Below are positions 1 through 7,480 of a stretch of DNA of 64,000 nt, one piece after another; positions within the stretch are counted from its first letter, which is position 1; every line of letters begins with the position of its first letter. A model generated the notes under the pieces. It worked only from the letters and a program-made list of their open reading frames with translations. It did not search any database and was not told where the DNA came from. The stretch is from CAWBCI01 sp963787195 (GTDB lineage: Bacteria > Bacteroidota > Bacteroidia > Bacteroidales > JAGOPY01). Position numbers and translations under genes: made by a program. The stretch is taken from assembly GCA_963787195.1 (NCBI GenBank), contig CAWBCI010000003.1:1-64000 (forward strand), given 5' to 3'.

Positions 1-37
1 AAACTAGACTAAAAGTACTGCTTCAATTTGTACTTTT

Positions 38-367
38 ATGTTTATGAAAAGAGAGATTCGAAAGTGGAACCCCACTGAAAAGGAAAAGATCCTGTTGGAT
101 ATACAGCGGCTGGGTGTTGTTGCAGGGTGCCCAAAGCATTCCTTATCTAAAACACTTTATTATGACTGGTTGGACCGGTACAATGCCTTGGGCCTTGACG
201 GGCTGGAGGATCGCAGGGGCAAGAACCTGGATCTTCAGGTAAAAAGGATGGAGAAAGAGATTAAGATCCTTAAGGAGTTATTAGCAGAAAAAGAGATGGA
301 ATCCCGGATGAAAGATGAGCTTTTAAAAAAAAAGTTTGCACAATGGAACAAAGGAAAGAAATCATAA
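38..367 (+). CDS. IS3-family OrfA (HTH DNA-binding protein), copy 1
   Basis: This 109-residue protein is the DNA-binding half of an IS3-type transposase. A helix-turn-helix lies at about residues 15-60, ending in a segment reading GLEDRRG. A heptad-rich leucine-zipper-like helix follows at about residues 65-100, as expected for the multimerising region of OrfA. The end overlaps orfB by 25 bp in the -1 frame. An A-rich slippery heptamer at 328-334 lies just before the overlap, so the active product is expected to be an OrfAB fusion. This copy has Pro32 where copy 2 has Arg32. Pro falls inside a helical region, so copy 2 may be the functional form; that is inference. Confidence 0.9.
   Translation: MFMKREIRKWNPTEKEKILLDIQRLGVVAGCPKHSLSKTLYYDWLDRYNALGLDGLEDRRGKNLDLQVKRMEKEIKILKELLAEKEMESRMKDELLKKKFAQWNKGKKS
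328..334 (+). other. Probable -1 ribosomal frameshift site (A AAA AAG), copy 1
   Basis: In the orfA frame the codons read A-AAA-AAG, the classic slippery heptamer of IS3-family elements. A -1 slip here enters the orfB frame with no stop before its ATG at 343. This would give an OrfAB fusion transposase. Confidence 0.75.
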
Positions 368-1416
368 GATCCTTTGTTAGTGAAGGGATGAGAATCACCG
401 ATGCCGCGCAAATAGCCGGGGTGAAGAAGAGCACTTACTATTATCAAACCAAGGGTATACCCAGGGGCAAACGTCCTTCTACCCACACAAAAAAGCATAT
501 GGGCGATAGGGTTGTCAATCAAGCAGTGGTGGATAATATAGTCCAGATCATCACCCCGGAATATAACGATTATGGATACCAGACCGTAACCCAACTACTC
601 AGGGATCAGGGATTTATTATCAATCCCAAGAAGGTTTACCGGCTTATGAAAGAGAATAAGTTATTGCACCCTAAGATGGTCAAAAATCAAAATATCCAAA
701 AGACATTCATTAAGCATACGGTTCCATTACTTGAAGCTCCATTTAAAACGATAGAAGCGGATATAAAATATATTTACCTGTTTGGACAACAAAGAAATGC
801 ATATCTGTTGACATTCTTATGCACTTTTTGCCGGTATGCAATAGCATGGGAGCTGGAATCCCGGATGCAGGCCCAGCAAGTCACCCGCTTGGTTAAGCAA
901 GTGATGGATCACCCTTTGGTTAAAGAAAACATCCAAAAACACGATATTAACGTCGTGATAAGAACCGATAATGGCCCCCAGTTCATTGCTAAAATACTGG
1001 CTGAAGTATTAGACGATAAAGGGATAAGCCATGAATTTATCAATCCAGGAACACCGCAGCAAAATGCACACATTGAATCCTTCCACAGTACCGTGACCAG
1101 ACTGGTATGCAGAAGAAATCTGTTCATGGATTTAGATCATGCAAAGAAAATCTTTGAGGAGTTTTATCATGCCTACAACAATACCCGGGTGATGCAGTGT
1201 CTGTTATATAAGACGCCCAGAAAGTTTATTGATCTATGGAACTCAGGAAAAGTTGAAATCAAAAGGAATAAAAAAAATAAAGAAATATTTTGCCTCAGAG
1301 AGACACCCCCGGCCCTAAAGTCAGAAGGTATCCCTCACGAGGCTTCATTGGTCTTAAACAAAAATATGGCTTTAAATCAATCAATTATTAACTTGCAAGA
1401 AATTAGTCCAGTTTAA
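343..1416 (+). CDS. IS3-family OrfB DDE transposase, copy 1
   Basis: This 357-residue integrase-like catalytic subunit catalyses strand transfer of the IS. An HTH_21-like segment covers residues about 60-108. The rve catalytic core follows, with Asp140 (EADIKYI), Asp209 (RTDNGPQF) and Glu245 (AHIESFH), giving the DD(35)E spacing of the IS3 family. It is longer than typical OrfB proteins (about 270-300 residues) because of the N-terminal HTH segment and a tail of about 50 residues. The reading frame is intact. Its product is expected mainly as a frameshift fusion with OrfA. Confidence 0.95.
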   Translation: MEQRKEIIRSFVSEGMRITDAAQIAGVKKSTYYYQTKGIPRGKRPSTHTKKHMGDRVVNQAVVDNIVQIITPEYNDYGYQTVTQLLRDQGFIINPKKVYRLMKENKLLHPKMVKNQNIQKTFIKHTVPLLEAPFKTIEADIKYIYLFGQQRNAYLLTFLCTFCRYAIAWELESRMQAQQVTRLVKQVMDHPLVKENIQKHDINVVIRTDNGPQFIAKILAEVLDDKGISHEFINPGTPQQNAHIESFHSTVTRLVCRRNLFMDLDHAKKIFEEFYHAYNNTRVMQCLLYKTPRKFIDLWNSGKVEIKRNKKNKEIFCLRETPPALKSEGIPHEASLVLNKNMALNQSIINLQEISPV

Positions 1417-1422
1417 TGGGGG

Positions 1423-1453
1423 TTGATACAATACTGTGCCAGCCCCCTATAAA
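1423..1453 (+). promoter_or_regulatory. Possible IS junction promoter (IRR -35 / IRL -10)
   Basis: The tandem arrangement places TTGATA (1423-1428, in the right inverted repeat of copy 1) 19 bp upstream of TATAAA (1448-1453, in the left inverted repeat of copy 2). IS3 elements are known to build a strong promoter at abutted ends, which drives the transposase. The spacing is 2 bp longer than the sigma70 optimum. Bacteroidota sigma factors prefer a different -7 box (TAnnTTTG), so activity here is uncertain. Confidence 0.35.
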
Positions 1454-1488
1454 ACTAGACTAAAAGTACTGCTTCAATTTGTACTTTT

Positions 1489-1818
1489 ATGTTTATGAAA
1501 AGAGAGATTCGAAAGTGGAACCCCACTGAAAAGGAAAAGATCCTGTTGGATATACAGCGGCTGGGTGTTGTTGCAGGGTGCCGAAAGCATTCCTTATCTA
1601 AAACACTTTATTATGACTGGTTGGACCGGTACAATGCCTTGGGCCTTGACGGGCTGGAGGATCGCAGGGGCAAGAACCTGGATCTTCAGGTAAAAAGGAT
1701 GGAGAAAGAGATTAAGATCCTTAAGGAGTTATTAGCAGAAAAAGAGATGGAATCCCGGATGAAAGATGAGCTTTTAAAAAAAAAGTTTGCACAATGGAAC
1801 AAAGGAAAGAAATCATAA
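1489..1818 (+). CDS. IS3-family OrfA, copy 2
   Basis: This protein is identical to the copy 1 OrfA (109 residues) except for Arg32 in place of Pro32. It has the same helix-turn-helix and leucine-zipper-like segment, and the same 25-bp overlap with orfB in the -1 frame. It lies 54 bp inside the left inverted repeat of the complete element, and the possible hybrid junction promoter would transcribe it. Confidence 0.92.
   Translation: MFMKREIRKWNPTEKEKILLDIQRLGVVAGCRKHSLSKTLYYDWLDRYNALGLDGLEDRRGKNLDLQVKRMEKEIKILKELLAEKEMESRMKDELLKKKFAQWNKGKKS
1779..1785 (+). other. Probable -1 ribosomal frameshift site (A AAA AAG), copy 2
   Basis: This is the same slippery heptamer as at 328-334, in the orfA frame and before the orfA/orfB overlap. 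The orfB frame is open from the slip site to its ATG at 1794. Confidence 0.75.
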
Positions 1819-2867
1819 GATCCTTTGTTAGTGAAGGGATGAGAATCACCGATGCCGCGCAAATAGCCGGGGTGAAGAAGAGCACTTACTATTATCAAAC
1901 CAAGGGTATACCCAGGGGCAAACGTCCTTCTACCCACACAAAAAAGCATATGGGCGATAGGGTTGTCAATCAAGCAGTGGTGGATAATATAGTCCAGATC
2001 ATCACCCCGGAATATAACGATTATGGATACCAGACCGTAACCCAACTACTCAGGGATCAGGGATTTATTATCAATCCCAAGAAGGTTTACCGGCTTATGA
2101 AAGAGAATAAGTTATTGCACCCTAAGATGGTCAAAAATCAAAATATCCAAAAGACATTCATTAAGCATACGGTTCCATTACTTGAAGCTCCATTTAAAAC
2201 GATAGAAGCGGATATAAAATATATTTACCTGTTTGGACAACAAAGAAATGCATATCTGTTGACATTCTTATGCACTTTTTGCCGGTATGCAATAGCATGG
2301 GAGCTGGAATCCCGGATGCAGGCCCAGCAAGTCACCCGCTTGGTTAAGCAAGTGATGGATCACCCTTTGGTTAAAGAAAACATCCAAAAACACGATATTA
2401 ACGTCGTGATAAGAACCGATAATGGCCCCCAGTTCATTGCTAAAATACTGGCTGAAGTATTAGACGATAAAGGGATAAGCCATGAATTTATCAATCCAGG
2501 AACACCGCAGCAAAATGCACACATTGAATCCTTCCACAGTACCGTGACCAGACTGGTATGCAGAAGAAATCTGTTCATGGATTTAGATCATGCAAAGAAA
2601 ATCTTTGAGGAGTTTTATCATGCCTACAACAATACCCGGGTGATGCAGTGTCTGTTATATAAGACGCCCAGAAAGTTTATTGATCTATGGAACTCAGGAA
2701 AAGTTGAAATCAAAAGGAATAAAAAAAATAAAGAAATATTTTGCCTCAGAGAGACACCCCCGGCCCTAAAGTCAGAAGGTATCCCTCACGAGGCTTCATT
2801 GGTCTTAAACAAAAATATGGCTTTAAATCAATCAATTATTAACTTGCAAGAAATTAGTCCAGTTTAA
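1794..2867 (+). CDS. IS3-family OrfB DDE transposase, copy 2
   Basis: The protein is identical in sequence to the copy 1 OrfB (357 residues), with the full DD(35)E triad at Asp140, Asp209 and Glu245. It stops 14 bp before the right tip of the element at 2881. With intact inverted repeats on both sides this copy should be able to transpose. The short gap to copy 1 resembles the abutted-end dimers that IS3 elements form as transposition intermediates. Confidence 0.95.
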   Translation: MEQRKEIIRSFVSEGMRITDAAQIAGVKKSTYYYQTKGIPRGKRPSTHTKKHMGDRVVNQAVVDNIVQIITPEYNDYGYQTVTQLLRDQGFIINPKKVYRLMKENKLLHPKMVKNQNIQKTFIKHTVPLLEAPFKTIEADIKYIYLFGQQRNAYLLTFLCTFCRYAIAWELESRMQAQQVTRLVKQVMDHPLVKENIQKHDINVVIRTDNGPQFIAKILAEVLDDKGISHEFINPGTPQQNAHIESFHSTVTRLVCRRNLFMDLDHAKKIFEEFYHAYNNTRVMQCLLYKTPRKFIDLWNSGKVEIKRNKKNKEIFCLRETPPALKSEGIPHEASLVLNKNMALNQSIINLQEISPV

Positions 2868-2881
2868 TGGGGGTTGATACA

Positions 2882-3254
2882 ATAACCAATCAACTTCAAC
2901 TTTGCACTTTGCATTTTGAACTTTGAACTTCCCCGGCCCCTTCCCCAGCCCTTCCCCAAATCGAGGAAGGGTCACTATTTAGTGAAGGTCTTCAATATTT
3001 TCACTTTGCTTTAGCCTAAAGGAAACTTATAAAAATGAAGACCTGAATAATTTGGAAATTAAAAAAAAGCCTTATAAATTTAGCTGCTCAAAAAAGACAA
3101 ATAAAATAGCGATGCCAGGTCAAACATGAATTATGTTTTCTTAAATCATTAAGCTGTAAAACCTGATCCTTTCACTGGGTCAGCTAGAAATGAAATTAAG
3201 TTACAAGTTTATAAACTATCCGGCAATCAGATAAAAACAAAAAACAACAAAAAA
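2882..3254. other. Intergenic region between the IS and a membrane protein gene
   Basis: No gene is visible. The left part holds a heptamer-periodic block (2897-2931) and a C-rich stretch (about 2932-2960). The remainder is A+T-rich and presumably carries the promoter of the gene at 3255. Confidence 0.6.
2897..2931 (+). repeat. Period-7 tandem repeat, GMAYTTT type
   Basis: Five consecutive heptamers read CAACTTT, GCACTTT, GCATTTT, GAACTTT, GAACTTC. The same motif family recurs at 4594-4614 and, in reverse complement, at 57135-57162. It starts 16 bp beyond the IS right end. Confidence 0.75.
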
Positions 3255-3776
3255 ATGGAAAGACTTCTAAAGGCACAATCCTGGCAGATATTCATTCTTT
3301 TGATTGCGGGAATCATGATATCGAATATTACGGTTCATAATAGCCCATTGACAAATTCCTTTATAAGAATCATTGGATGTGTAATTTTTTTCTTATATCC
3401 GTTTGCACTTGGTTGCACTTTGACTGATTATCTTCCCGGGAAGGTGAAATTGAGAGAAAATTTTTATCTGATAAATACTTTCATTTGGGTATCGGCATTT
3501 TCGATCATAAGTGTTCTCTCAGATGGTAAAGGTATGGTATTTAACGGATTGGCCGCGATACCTATGATTTATGTCTTCTTCGCATTTTTATATTTCATGT
3601 CCTTCCCTGCAAAAGCCCTTAAATCAATAGAATTGAATAAAGAGGCCATTATTAGTGAATATATTGGAGATTTCTTCCTGATATTATTTCTGCCTGTCGG
3701 AATTTGGTTTATACAACCCCGAATAAGGCAAATTATAATAGGAGGGAAAATAATTAATGAAATCCAGGAGGGCTGA
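3255..3776 (+). CDS. Hypothetical four- to five-helix membrane protein
   Basis: This 173-residue protein has hydrophobic segments at about residues 10-28, 36-58, 70-90, 95-118 and 138-155. A basic tail begins with WFIQPRIRQI, a phrase I associate with small uncharacterised Bacteroidota membrane proteins. It is probably in the inner membrane. No catalytic motif is visible and I assign no function. The ATG at 3255 follows an A-rich stretch, which is common upstream of Bacteroidota starts. The next gene begins about 60 bp downstream in the same direction and may be co-transcribed. Confidence 0.7.
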   Translation: MERLLKAQSWQIFILLIAGIMISNITVHNSPLTNSFIRIIGCVIFFLYPFALGCTLTDYLPGKVKLRENFYLINTFIWVSAFSIISVLSDGKGMVFNGLAAIPMIYVFFAFLYFMSFPAKALKSIELNKEAIISEYIGDFFLILFLPVGIWFIQPRIRQIIIGGKIINEIQEG

Positions 3777-3835
3777 GTATAGAAATAAAGCTGTCAGCAA
3801 ATTGAATTAGGGTGATTTATTTACAGGAAAATCAA

Positions 3836-4387
3836 ATGACTGCCAAACTGATCTCTACATCTCCGAAAAGAAAAATATTTGTTCGAATAAAAGACATCTG
3901 TCTAACAATCCTATTTATATTAATAGCTTATTTTAAAAGAAATGACTTTCAATCATTTCTTGATAGAACATTTGGTAATGGTATCGGGGATGTCCTGCTT
4001 TATTTTCTGATTGTTCTCTTTACTACTTTAATATTCTTTTATTTTTTGTCGAGGAGAAAAAAGCTAATTGGTGAATTAAATATGTCCGATGAAATTTTGA
4101 TAATTAAACTTAAAAATGATGCCAAAACATTTAAAATAGATCAACTTCAAAATTTCACAATAAAGACTGATATATTTATTCCCAAAGAAGAGAATGCCGG
4201 ATTATATGGTTCCTATAATAATTGGCTGATATTTGATTATTTGAACAGGAATTATCACTACCAGTTTATCATTGACTCTTTTTACAAATTTAATCAATTG
4301 AAGGAATTAATTATCGGGTGGAAAGACAAGGATAATTTCACTTTAATTGAAGAAAAATTGTGGAAGGACTCTTTAAACAAATTTTAA
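3836..4387 (+). CDS. Hypothetical two-helix membrane protein
   Basis: I do not recognise this protein of about 183 residues. It has two membrane segments, at about residues 18-36 and 48-72 from the ATG. A polar cytoplasmic domain of about 110 residues follows, rich in Lys, Asp and aromatic residues. The fold resembles small PH-like membrane-anchored proteins, but that is only an impression. An in-frame GTG at 3812 would add eight residues; I prefer the ATG at 3836, which is preceded by AGGAAA. It lies downstream of the membrane protein at 3255. Confidence 0.6.
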   Translation: MTAKLISTSPKRKIFVRIKDICLTILFILIAYFKRNDFQSFLDRTFGNGIGDVLLYFLIVLFTTLIFFYFLSRRKKLIGELNMSDEILIIKLKNDAKTFKIDQLQNFTIKTDIFIPKEENAGLYGSYNNWLIFDYLNRNYHYQFIIDSFYKFNQLKELIIGWKDKDNFTLIEEKLWKDSLNKF

Positions 4388-4417
4388 TGATGCAATGCCT
4401 GAAAGGAAGGCCTCTTG

Positions 4418-4464
4418 CAGTCTTCAGTCAAGGATTGTGAGTAGTGAGCCGTGAGTAGTGAAAG
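4418..4464 (+). repeat. Period-7 tandem repeat, CAGTCTT/GTGAGTA type
   Basis: Two heptamers (CAGTCTT, CAGTCAA) are followed after five bases by GTGAGTA, GTGAGCC, GTGAGTA and GTGAAAG. The stretch from CAGTCAAGG through the GTGAGTA units recurs at the 3' end of mntR (21731-21756). Confidence 0.75.
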
Positions 4465-4593
4465 GCTGTCTAACTCAATAACTTATTAACTTCAACTCCC
4501 CTTTCATTTCATTCACGGGATTAATTCGACTTAATCTTTTCATTTCATCCCGGGAATTCGGGACTCATGAAAAGATAGTCTCATTGAATTTAC

Positions 4594-4614
4594 CCTTTGC
4601 ATTTTGAACTTTGA
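4594..4614 (+). repeat. Period-7 tandem repeat, ACTTTGC/ACTTTGA type
   Basis: Three heptamers (CCTTTGC, ATTTTGA, ACTTTGA) share a stretch of about 18 bp with the block at 2897-2931. This shows dispersal of one unit type. Confidence 0.6.
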
Positions 4615-4772
4615 TCTGAAATAAGCCCCAAAATATTAGGATATCTAAAATATCAATCCTAAATTTAACGCAAGAAAACCAGAACTCAAGGAGCATATTA
4701 ATTTTTTTTAATTAACTTAAGATACCGCATTAAAAGATCATTAACCAACAAAGCTAGGACTTATTATTTCAA

Positions 4773-5879
4773 ATGAAAAAGAGAATCTTTGTCAAAGAAA
4801 TTAAACCCCTGATCTATTTTTTATTGATTACTATCGGAATCGCAGCTTTGTCTGAAAGAGCGCAAGGTCAGGTGATTACAGCCAATGATAGTTTCGAGGG
4901 AACTCCTATCCATAATGAGCCGCCACCTTACTGGTCGAATTGCAACGATGGAGTTTCAACAGTAGATACCCAACCTGGTATAGCCCACAATTACATGCCG
5001 GCTTATGAAGGAGAAGCTTATATTTCGATGGTGACCAGGGAGATGAACCCTCCGGGAACCGTGGAAACAGTCTGGGCTGAATTGCTTCAACCCTTTGAAA
5101 AAGACATGTGTTATACCCTGCAGGTGGACATGTCGCTCTCCCACGATCTATACGGGACCCTGGAATGGCAGGATTACTATTTCGACAATCCATGTATTAT
5201 GGAGATTTACGGCTTTAACGGCGAGTGTTACCCACCACTCGACAGTGAACTGCTTTGGAAGTCGGCCGTGCTGGACAATTACTCCTGGCAGGAATTCGAG
5301 CCTAGTATCAGGCCGGTAAAAAATACTTTCCGGAATATAGCTTTCAAGGTCAACTTCAGCTCTCCGGGTAATTTTAAGAATGGGGTAGTATTCGTCGATA
5401 ACCTGAGAATGAGGAATACGACGGAGCTTTTAAAGTATCAAAACGGTATCTTGTCAGTACCGGAGGGTTCGACACAGATCAGCTGGTATCTTAACGGGCA
5501 GGAGATCGGGGGGGAGCATTCCGCCGGGCTGGTTGTTTTTGAGAGCGGTATTTATAAAGCGGAGTTTTATAATGTAGAAGGCTGTTTCAATATAGTTACC
5601 AACACTATTTCCTTCGATGCCTCCAGGGTTTTGTGCTATCCTAACCCTACTTCCTCTGGTATATCCCTGGAATGCTTTTCCCCGGGAGAAAATAGTTGTT
5701 CAGTTCAGTTATATGATCTGTTGGGGAAGGAGATCCTTTCCCGGAAATTTACTTTAGTGAAAGGACAGAATGTACTTACACTGGATTTGCCCCCCCTGAT
5801 GAGTGCATATTACATGTTGATTTTTAAAAATGAAAACACAGGGGTTTCCAGGTTTAAAATCAATAAAGTCAATCTTTAG
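4773..5879 (+). CDS. Secreted protein with T9SS type A C-terminal sorting domain
   Basis: This 368-residue protein has an N-terminal signal peptide (hydrophobic residues about 12-28, then a cleavage region near AQGQ). A beta-rich domain begins around DSFEG and is typical of carbohydrate-binding-like modules in gliding or T9SS cargo. The last 80 residues fit the Por secretion tail: YPNPTS near the start, QLYDLLGKEI in the middle, then a YYMLIFKN segment and a basic end. It is therefore expected to cross the inner membrane via Sec and be exported and anchored by the type IX system. The substrate is unknown. No catalytic motif is visible. It stands alone, followed by the hairpin at 5932-6037. 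Confidence 0.85.
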   Translation: MKKRIFVKEIKPLIYFLLITIGIAALSERAQGQVITANDSFEGTPIHNEPPPYWSNCNDGVSTVDTQPGIAHNYMPAYEGEAYISMVTREMNPPGTVETVWAELLQPFEKDMCYTLQVDMSLSHDLYGTLEWQDYYFDNPCIMEIYGFNGECYPPLDSELLWKSAVLDNYSWQEFEPSIRPVKNTFRNIAFKVNFSSPGNFKNGVVFVDNLRMRNTTELLKYQNGILSVPEGSTQISWYLNGQEIGGEHSAGLVVFESGIYKAEFYNVEGCFNIVTNTISFDASRVLCYPNPTSSGISLECFSPGENSCSVQLYDLLGKEILSRKFTLVKGQNVLTLDLPPLMSAYYMLIFKNENTGVSRFKINKVNL

Positions 5880-5931
5880 ATTTCGTCAATCTGAAACCGG
5901 AAATCGGATATCCTCAAATTATACCGAATTC

Positions 5932-6037
5932 CTCCTCTACAATCCGCTACCAGATCCCTCATTTTATACCAATGACAGACTAATACATAATCTGTCATTG
6001 GTACGCTGGAGGGATGTGGTAGCGACACACAGAGGAG
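5932..6037. repeat. Long imperfect palindrome (about 106 nt hairpin)
   Basis: Three paired blocks nest inside each other. CTCCTCT (5932-5938) pairs with AGAGGAG (6031-6037). A 16-nt block at 5945-5960 pairs with 6009-6024 with one mismatch. TACCAATGACAGA (5967-5979) pairs perfectly with TCTGTCATTGGTA (5991-6003). The loop is 11 nt, and the unpaired internal segments on the two arms have nearly equal length. It lies between convergent genes. It could be a miniature transposable element, a structured RNA or a strong bidirectional terminator without a U-tract. Confidence 0.75.
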
Positions 6038-6054
6038 TGATCAAACATTAGACG

Positions 6055-6094
6055 TAGCGATGTAGCGATATCACGATATGACGAAATGACGAGG
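6055..6094 (+). repeat. Period-8 tandem repeat, TnnCGAnA type
   Basis: Five octamers read TAGCGATG, TAGCGATA, TCACGATA, TGACGAAA, TGACGAGG. The same type appears in reverse complement at 24505-24544. It lies 50 bp from the stop of the lipoprotein gene. Confidence 0.65.
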
Positions 6095-6143
6095 AGAAGT
6101 ATGATGTTCCTTGTACCAATTGCCTCCCACTTTACATTTATTC

Positions 6144-6881
6144 TTACCTGCTTATGGAAATATTAAATCCCCAGGAGCATGAAAATTCATTGAGAACATA
6201 GCTGGAGACATCATTGCCTGCAGCCTCTGTTGCAGATGAAGCTATCAGTACAACAGTATTATACGCCATTCCACCTTCCCCATCCACTACGGCTGAATTG
6301 CTGAATGTATAAACATTCTCCGCCACGGTACCCGCGTAAATGCACATCGAAGCCGGGTCACAGACCATTCCCGAGTTTATTACCATGGTGGCGGTATTTC
6401 CTGTCTGTGTAATGGTCAGGGTGCCACTTGCATCTTGCCCCAAAGGGCATAGTCCAACAACCCAGTTTCCGGAGGTGGTGTAATTCCAGCTACCTGAAAG
6501 ATCATAGGTACCGCTACCTGATGATTCCACCGTAATCCTGACAGAGTCTTTAGCGCTTGCAAAGTTTTTATCGGTAGCTGTTAACACAATAGTATGTTCA
6601 CCTAGCGACAGACTTGCATGAAACGAAGTGTCTGTTCCTATCGTTCCGTCAATGCTGGAAGTCCAAATCAGCGCACTTCCATTTAGAGATCCATCCTCTG
6701 CATCGTTTCCGGAGCCCAAAAAAAGGATGGGCGACGAAAGCTGCAATACTGCGCCATCCGCGGGAGATTGAATATTAGCCGTGGGTGCGGTGTTATCATC
6801 TGTTTTATCATCCTTGCATGTAAGCAGAAAGCTAAGTGCAATAATAAAAACCAGGGCCTGAATTATGGAACTTTTAGTCAT
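6144..6881 (-). CDS. Lipoprotein with an Ig/PKD-like domain
   Basis: This 245-residue protein has a lipoprotein signal: a hydrophobic segment at residues 8-20, then the lipobox LLTC with Cys22 and a charged linker (KDDKTDDN). Residues about 32-115 look like an Ig-like or PKD-like fold (APTANIQSPADG start, SLGEHTIVLTATD). The C-terminal 120 residues form a Thr/Ser-rich beta domain beginning LSGSWNYTTSG, with four cysteines that could pair. It is expected on the periplasmic or surface side of the outer membrane. No enzymatic motif is seen. The Ig-like module suggests a binding or structural role; that is inference. Confidence 0.75.
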   Translation of the reverse strand: MTKSSIIQALVFIIALSFLLTCKDDKTDDNTAPTANIQSPADGAVLQLSSPILFLGSGNDAEDGSLNGSALIWTSSIDGTIGTDTSFHASLSLGEHTIVLTATDKNFASAKDSVRITVESSGSGTYDLSGSWNYTTSGNWVVGLCPLGQDASGTLTITQTGNTATMVINSGMVCDPASMCIYAGTVAENVYTFSNSAVVDGEGGMAYNTVVLIASSATEAAGNDVSSYVLNEFSCSWGFNISISR

Positions 6882-7480
6882 ATTTGAAAGGGTTAATTAT
6901 CTGAAAGGTAAGATACAAAAAAAACTGCAATTTGAGATGGCTTTAAAGCATTTTTTTTCCGGTTTTGGGCCTGATAAAAAAAGTCATTTGAAATTTTCGA
7001 TCCGGTCGATTTTTTTCAACGAAATTGTACCAGCTCCCTATAAAACCAGACTATAAGTACTGCTTCAATATGTACTTCTATATTTATGTAAAAGGAAATT
7101 CTAAATCCACTCAAATTACCTTCAGCAAAGCAATTGAAAATAAGACTCAGAAAATTTGGATATTAAAATAAAGTCTTCTAATTTTAGCATTAAGAAAATA
7201 CTAAAACAGATAATTTGCCATTTTTAAAATTACAGTTCTGTTTACTCGCACCAACAGTGGCCTAAAATAGTATTAGATAAGACCATGCCCAAATATAAAT
7301 GCCTGCCTGGTTAATAAAGGCATTATAGGCATGTTTATAATTAAAGAGGATCTGGAGAAACTATCTAACTGAATATCCGGAGTGAAAGAAACTTAAAATA
7401 ACTTAGCGGAGTCCAGAAACCATTCAAAAAACGGGGCGTTTTCCGAAAAGCCATATGAGTAGGAAAAATGTTAAACCAAT
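6882..7480. other. Intergenic region with a decayed IS end
   Basis: Apart from the IS3-like remnant at 7026-7106, no gene is visible. The rest is A+T-rich spacer between the divergent lipoprotein and outer-membrane protein genes. Confidence 0.6.
7026..7106 (+). mobile_element. Remnant of the left end of the same or a related IS3 element
   Basis: About 80 bp align with the left end of the complete IS at 1435, starting TGTACCAGCTCCCTATAAAA and continuing through the orfA start. Scattered substitutions are present and the orfA ATG is followed directly by TAA. Similarity fades after about 7106 and no orfB is present. This is an old solo end left by an earlier insertion or a deletion. Confidence 0.75.

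Larger units (their letters stand above)
1..1430 (+). mobile_element. IS3-family insertion sequence, copy 1 (left tip cut by the window edge)
   Basis: This copy carries overlapping orfA and orfB of an IS3-family transposase. It matches copy 2 (offset 1451 bp) at every base I compared except position 132 (C here, G at 1583), which changes Pro to Arg in OrfA. The right inverted repeat ends with ...GGGGGTTGATACA at 1430. By comparison with copy 2 the window starts about 17 bp inside the left inverted repeat. Four bases (ATAC) separate this copy from the next. The near-identity means the duplication is recent, or that an array has been assembled imperfectly. More copies could lie to the left of the window. 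Confidence 0.93.
1435..2881 (+). mobile_element. IS3-family insertion sequence, complete copy 2 (1447 bp)
   Basis: Both ends are visible. The left end starts TGTGCCAGCCCCCTATAAAA at 1435. The right end, read inward, is TGTATCAACCCCCATTAAAC. These make imperfect terminal inverted repeats of about 29 bp with TG...CA tips, as in IS3. Flanks are ATAC on the left and ATAA on the right, compatible with a 3-bp ATA duplication but not proof of one. orfA and orfB are intact. The element abuts an A+T-rich spacer with no gene on its right. Confidence 0.93.
4388..4772. other. Intergenic region rich in short periodic sequence
   Basis: No gene is seen. It contains heptamer blocks (4418-4464 and 4594-4614), an octamer-like block near 4471-4494, and an inverted repeat with ATCTTTTCAT (4535-4544) facing ATGAAAAGAT (4567-4576) around a CCCGGGAATTCGGG core. 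The last 130 bp are A+T-rich upstream of the T9SS gene. Confidence 0.6.

Noticed and set aside
4906..5319. Shadow open frames inside the T9SS gene and similar overlapping frames elsewhere
   Set aside because: They lie opposite or out of frame with recognised genes, with no start signals or family features.
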